From CAYQTO01 sp964420455 (GTDB lineage: Bacteria > Sumerlaeota > Sumerlaeia > SLMS01): a stretch of 12,068 bases of DNA. A program made the translations under genes and the position numbers. The stretch is taken from assembly GCA_964420455.1 (NCBI GenBank), contig CAYQTO010000113.1:1-12068 (forward strand). The letters run 5' to 3'. Positions 1-6,414 of the stretch are shown piece after piece (the first letter of the stretch is position 1; the number at the start of each line of letters is the position of its first letter). The notes beneath the pieces were generated by a model. It saw only the letters and a list, made by a program, of their open reading frames with translations, did not search any database and was not told where the DNA came from.

Positions 1-271
1 GGCAGGATGGGCGGCCCGAGTTCCTGGTCGGAACCCAGGTCGAGATCACCGCCGCCAGGTGCACCACCGCCACGGGTCGCATATCGCGGAACAAACGGTC
101 GACGGCTCGCTCATCTGTCAGGTCCACCGGCGCCAGGTCCACCTGGTCGAAAGTCACCGGCGATGAAAGATAGGTGCCCGCAACCCGCAACCCTTCCGCC
201 GCCAACATCGGCGCCACGAACCGCCCCACATAGCCGCTCGCCCCCGTCACCAACACGTAACCTTCGTTCAT
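1..271 (-). CDS. NAD(P)-dependent sugar epimerase/reductase-like protein, C-terminus cut off by window edge
   Basis: The first 90 residues of an extended short-chain dehydrogenase/reductase are visible, and the rest lies beyond the left edge. The N-terminus starts with a Rossmann strand followed by TGASGYVG (residues 9-16), the GxxGxxG dinucleotide-binding loop of this superfamily. About 40 residues later comes VDLTDERAVDRLF and then RPVAVVHLAA. That layout is typical of RmlD-like (dTDP-4-dehydrorhamnose reductase) and NAD-dependent epimerase/dehydratase proteins. The catalytic YxxxK is not in view, so the substrate cannot be named. The ATG start at 271 is preceded by AAGGA (277-281 on the opposite strand) at good spacing. 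The gene is divergent from the small HMA-like gene, with 85 bases between them. The fold is confident; the RmlD-like subtype is a guess. Confidence 0.72.
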   Translation of the reverse strand, partial: MNEGYVLVTGASGYVGRFVAPMLAAEGLRVAGTYLSSPVTFDQVDLAPVDLTDERAVDRLFRDMRPVAVVHLAAVISTWVPTRNSGRPSC

Positions 272-356
272 CGGTTTCCTTTCGCCCCGCGGGAATGCGA
301 TTGTCGCGCAGGGCGGCCCGAGCGAGCCTCGCGGCATTCCCCGCCGGAGGCCCGCC

Positions 357-572
357 ATGATACCCGGCCAGACAACCATCAGCGTACCCAGCCTGAGGTC
401 GGAGGAGGATCGCGCGCGACTCGAATCGGGCCTCAGGGGGACGCCGGGCGTGTTTGACGCCAGTGCCTCCGTCGAGACCCGGCAGGTGGTGATCACCTAC
501 GACGCGTCGATGCTTCCCGAACACGCCCTGTTTTCCGCGGTGGAGGCGGCCGGATTCAAGCCGGAGGAGTGA
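357..572 (+). CDS. Small HMA-fold (heavy-metal-associated domain-like) protein lacking the CxxC metal site
   Basis: This 71-residue protein matches the beta-alpha-beta-beta-alpha-beta layout of CopZ/HMA domains over its whole length. It has a first strand (TTISVPSL), a helix (EEDRARLESGLRG), the PGV turn (residues 30-32), two strands ending in QVVITYD, and a closing helix and strand (HALFSAVEAAGFKPEE). Known HMA proteins bind Cu, Zn or Hg through M-x-C-x-x-C after the first strand. Here that loop reads SLRSEED, and the protein has no cysteine at all, so metal binding by the usual route is not expected. The ATG is preceded by GGAGG (346-350). It converges on pilT, with only 15 bases between the stop codons. 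A role as a protein-interaction or regulatory module is possible, but nothing here shows it. Confidence 0.72.
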   Translation: MIPGQTTISVPSLRSEEDRARLESGLRGTPGVFDASASVETRQVVITYDASMLPEHALFSAVEAAGFKPEE

Positions 573-587
573 GCCGCCCGCGGCGCT

Positions 588-1682
588 TCACACCACCGGT
601 TCTTCCATCTCGCTGGTGTGAGCCATCATCTTCACGCGAAGTTCGTCGGGGTAGTGGGCGCGCTCGAGAGCGACCTCGCCGGTAACCTGCCCGTGCTTGT
701 ACAGGTTGAAGAGGAAGTCGTCCATGGTCATCATGCCCATTTTGGCGGAGATCTGGATCTGGGAGTAGAGGCGGTTGGTCTTGTGCTCGCGGATGAGGGA
801 GGCAACGGCGGGAACGTTGTGGAGGATTTCGTAGGCGGCGCGGCGACCCTTGCCGGAGGCGTGGGGGATCAGGGTCTGGGCGATGATCGTCTTGAGGGCC
901 ACGGAGAGGACGGAGCGGACCTGCTCCTGCTGGTTGGTGGGGAAGGCGTCGATGAAGCGGTCGACGGTGGAAGAGGCGTCGATGGTGTGGAGAGTGCCGA
1001 AGACAAGGTGGCCTGTCTCGGCGGCGTGAAGGCCCGCTTCCATGGTTTCGAGGTCGCGCATCTCGCCGACCAGAATGACGTCCGGGTCCTGGCGGAGGGC
1101 GCCGCGCAGGGCGTAGGCAAAGCTCGGCGTGTCGACGTGCAACTCCCGGTGCGTCACGATCGCCTTCTTGTGCGGATGGACGTATTCGATCGGGTCCTCG
1201 ATGGTGATAATGTGCACGTATCGGTTGGCGTTGATGTAATCGATCATGGTGGCAAGGGTGGTGGTCTTGCCGGAGCCCGTGGGGCCTGTGATGATACACA
1301 GGCCACGGTGGGCGTGGAGGATCTGGATGATGGATTCCTTGGGGAGTCCAAGGACCTCGAAGGGGAGGAGCCTCGAGGGGATCAGGCGCATGACGATGGA
1401 GATGTTGCCGCGGGCGCGCATGATGGCCACGCGGAAGCGGGCCTGGTCCGAGTAGGAGTAGGCGAAGTCGCAGGAGCCGTGCTCCTGGAGCATCTGCTGG
1501 TAGCGGGGGGGCGTGATCTCGCGCATCAGCCGCTCGGAGTCCTCGGGGGTGAGGACGTCCGGATCCACCACGTCGAGGGTGCCGCCGAGCCGCATCACGG
1601 CCGGCTTGCCGACGGAGATGTGCAGATCGGAAGCGTCGCGCTCCACGATCAGCTTCAGCATTTCATTGATGTCCATCGCCAT
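588..1682 (-). CDS. pilT: Type IV pilus retraction ATPase PilT
   Basis: PilT is the cytoplasmic hexameric ATPase that depolymerises type IV pili and powers twitching motility. Counted from the ATG at 1682, the protein has 364 residues, normal for PilT. It shows an N-terminal PAS-like region (MDINEMLKLIVERDASDLHIS), the Walker A GPTGSGKTT (133-141), the Asp box IEDPIE (161-166), the Walker B VILVGEMRD (202-210) and the His box GHLVFGTLHT (224-233). Near the C-terminus, VASLIREHK (293-301) corresponds to the AIRNLIRE motif that separates PilT from the PilB extension ATPases. The frame stays open to a TTG at 1766, but those 28 residues are low-complexity and unlike PilT, so I start at 1682 (1676 is also possible). 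No other pilus gene is visible beside it. Confidence 0.95.
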   Translation of the reverse strand: MAMDINEMLKLIVERDASDLHISVGKPAVMRLGGTLDVVDPDVLTPEDSERLMREITPPRYQQMLQEHGSCDFAYSYSDQARFRVAIMRARGNISIVMRLIPSRLLPFEVLGLPKESIIQILHAHRGLCIITGPTGSGKTTTLATMIDYINANRYVHIITIEDPIEYVHPHKKAIVTHRELHVDTPSFAYALRGALRQDPDVILVGEMRDLETMEAGLHAAETGHLVFGTLHTIDASSTVDRFIDAFPTNQQEQVRSVLSVALKTIIAQTLIPHASGKGRRAAYEILHNVPAVASLIREHKTNRLYSQIQISAKMGMMTMDDFLFNLYKHGQVTGEVALERAHYPDELRVKMMAHTSEMEEPVV

Positions 1683-1775
1683 GGCGGACGTACCCCGTTT
1701 GTCGTGGTGGATGGTGGCGGAAGTGCCGTGTTCAGTTGTGGTGAAGGTGGTGCCGGGGGGAAGCAACTGTCAACG

Positions 1776-1804
1776 GGGTTCCCGTGGCTGCTTCCGGGTT
1801 CCCG
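1776..1804. repeat. Two direct copies of GGGTTCCCG, 20 bases apart
   Basis: GGGTTCCCG occurs at 1776-1784 and again at 1796-1804, in the 221-base divergent region between pilT and the glycosyltransferase gene. Each copy is close to a palindrome and the start-to-start distance is 20 bases, about two helical turns, so both sites would face the same side of the DNA. This could be an operator for either gene or chance in GC-rich DNA. I see no convincing -35/-10 pair in this region: a TTGACA on the minus strand at 1773-1768 lacks a good -10. Confidence 0.3.
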
Positions 1805-1903
1805 GTACGCAAGGGCACCTTTCCCTTGGCTCGGTCCGCGGGGAGGCGTTCAAGGTCCCGTCGGGCGTGGCCAGCGCCCCCCCAGCCCCACGAGGTCCCC
1901 CGC

Positions 1904-2602
1904 TTGAGCAAGCTTTCGATCGTCGTCCCGATCTACAACGAGCGCAACCTGCTGCCGCTCGTGCTCGAGAAGCTCCGGGCGGTTGAATATCCCCTCGAGC
2001 CCGAGTTTGTCCTTGTGGACGACGGGTCCACCGACGGCACCCGCGAGTGGCTCCGGGAAAACGAAATGGAACGGGCGGACACCCTCGTGCGGTTCCACCG
2101 CCGCAACGTGGGCAAGGGCGGTGCCTTGCGCACCGGCATCGCCGCAGCCACCGGTGACATCATCATCGTCCAGGACGCCGACCTCGAGTACGACCCCAAC
2201 GAGATCCCGGCCATCATCCGCCCCATCATCGAGCACCGCTGCCGGGTGTCCTACGGCTCGCGCTTCCTCGGCCGCGTGCCCACCGGCATGCGCCTGCCCA
2301 ACTTCGTCGCCAACAAGCTGCTTGCATGGATGGTGATCCTGCTTTTTGGTCAGGTGATTACCGACGAGGCCACGGCCTACAAGGCCTTCGATGCGGAGGT
2401 GCTCAAGTCGCTCAAGCTCCAGTGCCGCCGCTTCGAGTTCTGCCCCGAGGTCACCGCCAAAGTCCTCCTCCGCGGCGAGCGCATTCACGAGGTCCCCGTC
2501 ACCTTTTTTGCCCGCACCTTCGAGGAAGGGAAGAAGATCGGATTGAAGGATTTCTTCGAGGCCGTCTGGACCCTCCTCAGGTGCCGCTTCGGAGCGATGT
2601 GA
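1904..2602 (+). CDS. Family 2 glycosyltransferase (dolichol-phosphate mannose synthase / DPG synthase-like)
   Basis: This is a GT-A fold glycosyltransferase of the group that moves a sugar from a nucleotide sugar to a lipid phosphate or a glycan. Counted from the TTG at 1904 it has 232 residues. It shows SIVVPIYNE (5-13), VDDGSTDGT (38-46), KGGALRTG (71-78), the metal-binding DAD (91-93, in QDADLEYDP), YGSRF (117-121) and the late motif EVPVTFFARTFEEGKKIG (196-213), typical of the DPM1/DPG-synthase-like class. There is no C-terminal membrane domain, although 138-150 (KLLAWMVILLFGQ) is hydrophobic. The frame is open to a GTG at 1784, but homology begins at the TTG, which has GAGG about eight bases upstream. 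It leads a tight cluster with the Nudix and prmC genes. The acceptor is unknown. Confidence 0.88.
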   Translation: MSKLSIVVPIYNERNLLPLVLEKLRAVEYPLEPEFVLVDDGSTDGTREWLRENEMERADTLVRFHRRNVGKGGALRTGIAAATGDIIIVQDADLEYDPNEIPAIIRPIIEHRCRVSYGSRFLGRVPTGMRLPNFVANKLLAWMVILLFGQVITDEATAYKAFDAEVLKSLKLQCRRFEFCPEVTAKVLLRGERIHEVPVTFFARTFEEGKKIGLKDFFEAVWTLLRCRFGAM

Positions 2603-2607
2603 ACCCC

Positions 2608-3156
2608 ATGGATCCCTACGAATACCACGAAAGCTCGACCGACGGCGACCTGTTGCCGGTGGTGAACCAGCGAGACGAGGTCGTTGGGGAGGCGACGCGG
2701 CGCGAGATTCATCTGAAGAAGCTGCTCCACCGCGCGGTCCACATCGTGGTGTTGAACCAGGCGGGCCAGGTGGTCCTCCAGAAGCGGTCGATGATGAAGG
2801 ACAGCCATCCGGGATGGTGGGACATCAGCGTGGGGGGGCATGTCGACGCGGGGGAGGAATACGATGCCGCGGCGGTCCGGGAGTTGAAGGAGGAACTGGG
2901 CCTGGAGGGCGAACCCAGGGAGGTGGCCCGCCGCCCCGCCACCGAAAGCTCCGGCTGGGAATTCGTCCGCGTCTACGAATTCGTGACCCCGACCGAGCCG
3001 ATGCCCGACGTGAACGAGATCGACGAGTTGGTCTGGATCAGCGTGGAGGAGTTGCTGGTCCTCGGCCATAGCGAGCCGGACAGGACCGGTTGGCGGATTA
3101 CCGGATCGGGGCTGGCAAGTCTCCACGCATGGGCCGAGGCGACCGGCCGTCGCTGA
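2608..3156 (+). CDS. Nudix hydrolase (YfcD / isopentenyl-diphosphate isomerase-like branch)
   Basis: Nudix enzymes cleave nucleoside diphosphates linked to another group, or related pyrophosphates. The full Nudix box Gx5Ex7REUxEExGU is present at residues 77-99, with G77, E83, R91, E92, E95, E96 and G98 all in place. Upstream, VVNQRDEVVGEATRREIH (18-35) and LLHRAVHIVV (39-48) are typical of the branch containing YfcD and type 1 IPP isomerases. Classical Idi residues cannot be confirmed, so isomerase activity is not claimed. The 182-residue protein starts at ATG 2608, five bases past the glycosyltransferase stop. A GTG at 2599 that overlaps that stop is an alternative start, and GGAG at 2591-2594 could serve either. 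Its stop overlaps the prmC start (TGATG), implying translational coupling. Confidence 0.88.
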   Translation: MDPYEYHESSTDGDLLPVVNQRDEVVGEATRREIHLKKLLHRAVHIVVLNQAGQVVLQKRSMMKDSHPGWWDISVGGHVDAGEEYDAAAVRELKEELGLEGEPREVARRPATESSGWEFVRVYEFVTPTEPMPDVNEIDELVWISVEELLVLGHSEPDRTGWRITGSGLASLHAWAEATGRR

Positions 3157-4046
3157 TGCCCCGCGAGGCCCCCGCCCTCACCATCGGCGACGTTATCGAG
3201 CGCAGTGCGGTCTACCTGCGCGAGAGGGGCGTCGAAACCCCACGCCTCGATGCGGAACTGCTCCTTGCCCATCTCCTCGGGTGCGACCGCCTTCGCCTTT
3301 ACATGGACTGGCAGAAACCGCTGACGGAACTGGAGGTGGCGGCCTACCGGGAATCGATCCGCCGCCGCGGCCAGGACCGCGCCCCCGTCGCCCGCATCAC
3401 CGGCGAGAAGGAATTCTACGGCCGGGCCTTCTCCGTCACAGACGCCTTCGTGCCCCGGCCGGAGACGGAGCAACTCGCCGAGCGCGCCCTCGGCCTCCTC
3501 GATGCCGATCCCTACCTTTCCTCTCTCGGGCAACCCGTCGTTTTCGAGGTCGGCGTCGGCACCGGGTGCCTGCTTCTGACGGTCGCGGCGGAGTTTCCTT
3601 CTGCCCGGTGCCTCGGCTCCGACGTCTCCGCAGCGGCGCTGGAAACCGCCCGCGCCAACGCCCGCCGGCACCGCCTCGACCAGCGGGTGACCTTTCGCGA
3701 GGGAGCCCATTTCGCAGGCTACGAGGGCACCATCGCCCTTGTCCTGTCGAACCCGCCCTACATCCGTCGCGACGAAATCGAGGGCCTCCAGCCGGAGGTC
3801 TCCCGTCACGACCCCCGACGGGCGCTCGACGGCGGCGACGACGGTCTCGACATGGTCCGCGAACTCCTGCACCGCCTGCCCGCACGACTCGCCCACGGCG
3901 GGTGGCTCGCCCTCGAACTCGGCGAAGACCAGCCCCCCCGGGTGGCCGCGCTCCTCGAGTCAACCCGCCTCTATGACCACATCCTCGTCGAGAAGGACAT
4001 GGCTGGCCGCGACCGCTTCGTGGTGGCCCGCCGGGCCCTTTCCTGA
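3156..4046 (+). CDS. prmC: PrmC, release factor glutamine N5-methyltransferase
   Basis: PrmC methylates the GGQ glutamine of release factors RF1 and RF2 using S-adenosylmethionine, which improves translation termination. The 296-residue protein has an N-terminal helical release-factor-binding domain (about 1-85), GEKEFYGR (83-90), FVPRPETE (98-105), the SAM-binding motif EVGVGTGC (131-138) and the substrate-glutamine motif NPPYI (199-203). DGGDDGLD (225-232) and LALELG (251-256) follow, all as in PrmC/HemK. The start is the ATG whose A is the last base of the Nudix stop. An open extension upstream to 3090 lies inside the Nudix gene and is not family-like. In many bacteria prmC follows prfA; here it sits with a glycosyltransferase and a Nudix gene instead. 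Confidence 0.93.
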   Translation: MPREAPALTIGDVIERSAVYLRERGVETPRLDAELLLAHLLGCDRLRLYMDWQKPLTELEVAAYRESIRRRGQDRAPVARITGEKEFYGRAFSVTDAFVPRPETEQLAERALGLLDADPYLSSLGQPVVFEVGVGTGCLLLTVAAEFPSARCLGSDVSAAALETARANARRHRLDQRVTFREGAHFAGYEGTIALVLSNPPYIRRDEIEGLQPEVSRHDPRRALDGGDDGLDMVRELLHRLPARLAHGGWLALELGEDQPPRVAALLESTRLYDHILVEKDMAGRDRFVVARRALS

Positions 4047-4068
4047 ATCCACCGATTGTTTGATTGAT

Positions 4069-4102
4069 CCAAGCCGAAAGCAGGGGCTTTCTATTCCCTT
4101 GG
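4069..4102 (+). promoter_or_regulatory. Two-tier hairpin in the gap before the DHPS-like gene
   Basis: GAAAGC (4076-4081) pairs with GCTTTC (4086-4091) around an AGGG loop. Outside it, CCAAG (4069-4073) pairs with CTTGG (4098-4102), leaving an internal loop of 2 and 6 bases. There is no U-run after it, so a standard intrinsic terminator for prmC is doubtful. It lies just before the ribosome-binding site (AAGGAAAGG, 4111-4119) of the next gene, so it could also be a leader structure. The pairing is visible; the role is inferred. Confidence 0.35.
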
Positions 4103-4127
4103 CAGAATACAAGGAAAGGCGTTCGCC

Positions 4128-4973
4128 ATGCCCGCCGACTTGGCCCACCTGTTTCGCCGTGACGAAGGCACGCGCATCGCGGCGGTGATCAACGTCAGTC
4201 CCGAATCGTTCCATGCGGCATCGGTGGCGGAGGGGGAAGAGGCGGTGGCGCGCGTCGCCCGCGAGGCCGAGGCCGCCGGGGCGGACCTCCTGGACATTGG
4301 CGCCATGTCCACCGCGCCCTACAAGGAAACGGAGATTGGCGAGGACGAGGAGGCGGAGCGCATGGAGCGGGCAGTGCGGGCCGCCCGTGCTGCCTCGAGT
4401 CTGCCCATCAGCGCCGATACCCAGCGCGCGGCCGTGGCGGAGGTCGCCCTGCGCGCGGGGGCCCGCATCGTCAACGACGTCAGCGGGCTGGAAAACGACC
4501 CGCGACTGCTCGAGGTGGTCGCACGGTCGGACGCCGGGCTCATCCTGATGGCGAGCGAAGCGGCAACCTTCGTCGAAAACGGCGAGGCGCCCGCCCAGGT
4601 GGTCCGCCGCATCCTTTACCAGATGGCAGCCCGCGCCACCGATGCCGGGGTTCCCGCGGAGTGCCTGATCCTTGATCCGGGCGTCGGGTTCTTTCGCAAT
4701 CGCTCGGTCCCCTGGTACGAATGGGACCTGGCGCTGCTCCAGAACCTGAAAGTGTTCAAGTCGCTCGGTTACCCGGTGATGGTGGGGGCGTCGCGCAAGT
4801 CGCTGTTCAAGGGGCTCCTGGGACGCGAGCGGACGGAGGACCGGCTGGCGGGGTCGCTGGCGGTGGCGGGCTTCTGTGCGGCGCGCGGTGTCGAGTGGCT
4901 CCGGGTGCACGACGTCGCGGAAACCCGCGACGCCGTGCGCATGACCCGGATGATGCTGGGACTGGGAGTCTAG
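4128..4973 (+). CDS. Dihydropteroate synthase-like pterin-binding protein, archaeal-type motifs
   Basis: Members of this TIM-barrel family bind pterin substrates. Dihydropteroate synthase (FolP) condenses a pterin pyrophosphate with p-aminobenzoate in folate synthesis. The 281-residue protein has INVSPESF (21-28, FolP NVTPDSF), DIGAMSTAP (56-64, FolP DIGGESTRP), ISADT (94-98), VNDVSG (115-120), DPGVGF (183-188), GASRKSL (220-226) and LRVHDV (258-263). It departs from bacterial FolP in several places: STAPYKETEI replaces STRPG, LMASEA (140-145) replaces LMHM-G, and VPWYEWDLALLQNL (194-207) follows the DPG motif. From memory, these features resemble archaeal DHPS homologues. It may be the organism's folP or a paralogue acting on another pterin. 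The ATG has AAGGAAAGG upstream. Its stop overlaps that of the converging aminotransferase gene. Confidence 0.82.
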   Translation: MPADLAHLFRRDEGTRIAAVINVSPESFHAASVAEGEEAVARVAREAEAAGADLLDIGAMSTAPYKETEIGEDEEAERMERAVRAARAASSLPISADTQRAAVAEVALRAGARIVNDVSGLENDPRLLEVVARSDAGLILMASEAATFVENGEAPAQVVRRILYQMAARATDAGVPAECLILDPGVGFFRNRSVPWYEWDLALLQNLKVFKSLGYPVMVGASRKSLFKGLLGRERTEDRLAGSLAVAGFCAARGVEWLRVHDVAETRDAVRMTRMMLGLGV

Positions 4974-6280
4974 CCGGCGGCGACCGCCTCGACCGACTCG
5001 CGGAGGATGCCCAGGCCGCGGTCGAGATCCTCGTCGGAAATCACAAGCGGCATGAGTGTGCGAATGACGTTGCCGCTGGCGGTCATGATGAGAAGGCCCC
5101 TTTCGCGGGCGGCGACGCAGACCTTGCCCGCGCGGGCAGCGTCCGGCTTGCCTGTCGCCGGGTCCACAATCTCGATGCAGCACATGGCCCCGAGGCCCCG
5201 CGCGTCGCCCACGATCGGCGACGACTCCCGCAGGTCACCAAACAGCGCCATGACCTTCTCGCCGATTTTCAGCGCCCGCTCCAGCAGGCGCTCGTCCTCC
5301 ATGATGTCGAGCACCGCATTGCCGGCCGCGACGGCCAGCGGATTCCCGCCGTAGGTCCCGCCGATCCCCCCAACCTGGGGGGCGTCCATGATCTCCGCCC
5401 GCGCGGTGACACCGCTCAGCACCATGCCCCCGGCGATGGACTTTGCCATGGCGACCATGTCGGGCTCGAGGCCATAGCGCTCGATCGCGAACAGGGCACC
5501 GCAGCGGCCAAAGCCCGACTGCACCTCGTCGGCGATGAACACAATGCCGTGTTCCTTCATCCGGTCGTAGAGAACCCGCGCGGCGACGCAGTGCAGCGGC
5601 CGGAAGCCGCCCTCGCCCAGCACCGGCTCGACCATCAGGCACGCCACGTTTTCCGGCTCGATGTGGTAGTTGAACAGGTTGTCGATCGCCTTGTGGGCCT
5701 GCTTTTCGACGTCGGCATCGTCGAGCTCGCGATGGGTCGCGAAGAACGGCATGTAGGGCAGGCGGTAAACCTCGGGGGCGAAGGGGCCCATCCCCGCGCT
5801 GTAGGGCTTCACCTTGCCGGTGAGCGTCATGCCGAGCAGCGTGCGGCCGTGGAACCCGCGCTCGAAGCCAACGACCCCGGTCCGCTTCGTGTAGGCCCGG
5901 CAGATCTTGACCGCGTTCTCGCCCGCCTCGGCGCCGCTGTTGAAGAACGTCGTCTTGCACTCGCCGGAGATCGGCACCAGATCGTTCAGCCGCTCCGCCA
6001 GCCGGATGTATTCCTCGTACATCACCACGTGGAAGCACGTGTGGAGGAAACGTTCGGTCTGGGCTTCGATGGCTTCCACCACACGGGGATGGTTGTGGCC
6101 GACATTGAGGACGCCGATGCCCCCGCAGAAGTCGAGGTACTCGTTACCCTCCACGTCCCAGAGGTGGGCGCCGTGGGCGCGCTCGGCAAAGATGGGGGCC
6201 ACATGGAAGGGCCCGCGGGGGACCGCCTTCTCGCGCCGCTTGAGCAATTCCGCGTTCGTCACAGTCACACTGGTGGACAT
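4970..6280 (-). CDS. gabT: Class III PLP aminotransferase, probable 4-aminobutyrate aminotransferase
   Basis: The enzyme would transfer the amino group of 4-aminobutyrate (or a similar omega-amine) to 2-oxoglutarate, giving succinate semialdehyde and glutamate. Counted from ATG 6280 it has 436 residues, close to E. coli GabT. Motifs seen are NSGAEAGENAVKI (114-126), EPVLGEGGF (218-226), DEVQSGFGR (251-259, cofactor aspartate), AMAKSIAGG (277-285) with PLP lysine K280, and GGTYGGNP (307-314). The EPVxGEGGF and AKSIAGG versions favour GabT over ornithine or acetylornithine aminotransferases, but substrate choice in class III is hard to read from sequence. The frame is open upstream to 6580, but homology begins at MSTSV and GAGGT (6289-6293, minus strand) supports 6280. 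The stop TAG shares CTAG with the opposing gene's stop. No succinate-semialdehyde dehydrogenase gene is adjacent. Confidence 0.88.
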   Translation of the reverse strand: MSTSVTVTNAELLKRREKAVPRGPFHVAPIFAERAHGAHLWDVEGNEYLDFCGGIGVLNVGHNHPRVVEAIEAQTERFLHTCFHVVMYEEYIRLAERLNDLVPISGECKTTFFNSGAEAGENAVKICRAYTKRTGVVGFERGFHGRTLLGMTLTGKVKPYSAGMGPFAPEVYRLPYMPFFATHRELDDADVEKQAHKAIDNLFNYHIEPENVACLMVEPVLGEGGFRPLHCVAARVLYDRMKEHGIVFIADEVQSGFGRCGALFAIERYGLEPDMVAMAKSIAGGMVLSGVTARAEIMDAPQVGGIGGTYGGNPLAVAAGNAVLDIMEDERLLERALKIGEKVMALFGDLRESSPIVGDARGLGAMCCIEIVDPATGKPDAARAGKVCVAARERGLLIMTASGNVIRTLMPLVISDEDLDRGLGILRESVEAVAAG

Positions 6281-6341
6281 GCCATTGGACCTCGCTGGTG
6301 GGGAAAAAGGGGCGGGGGGGCTTGCCACGCCCCGCGCAGTG

Positions 6342-6356
6342 ACCCCAGATCGGGGT
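6342..6356. repeat. Inverted repeat ACCCC-N5-GGGGT upstream of gabT
   Basis: ACCCC (6342-6346) and GGGGT (6352-6356) form a short inverted repeat in the 134-base gap between the SulP stop and the gabT-like start. It could be an operator or a small hairpin. No U-run follows on the minus strand, so a terminator is unlikely. In GC-rich sequence this could be chance. Confidence 0.2.
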
Positions 6357-6414
6357 GCGGACCGCCAAAGTTCAATCCAAATCCCCGTCCTGACCACGTC
6401 GGCGGGGGAGGCGA

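Noticed and set aside
573..587. Terminator between the HMA-like gene and pilT
   Set aside because: Only a four-base GCCG/CGGC pairing is present and there is no U-run.
1768..1773. TTGACA as a -35 box for pilT on the minus strand
   Set aside because: No acceptable -10 hexamer lies 16-18 bases downstream.
618..1907. A 429-codon open frame on the plus strand opposite pilT
   Set aside because: It is the complement of a well-conserved pilT. Long antisense frames are common in GC-rich coding DNA, and the translation is low-complexity (G, V, D, E rich).
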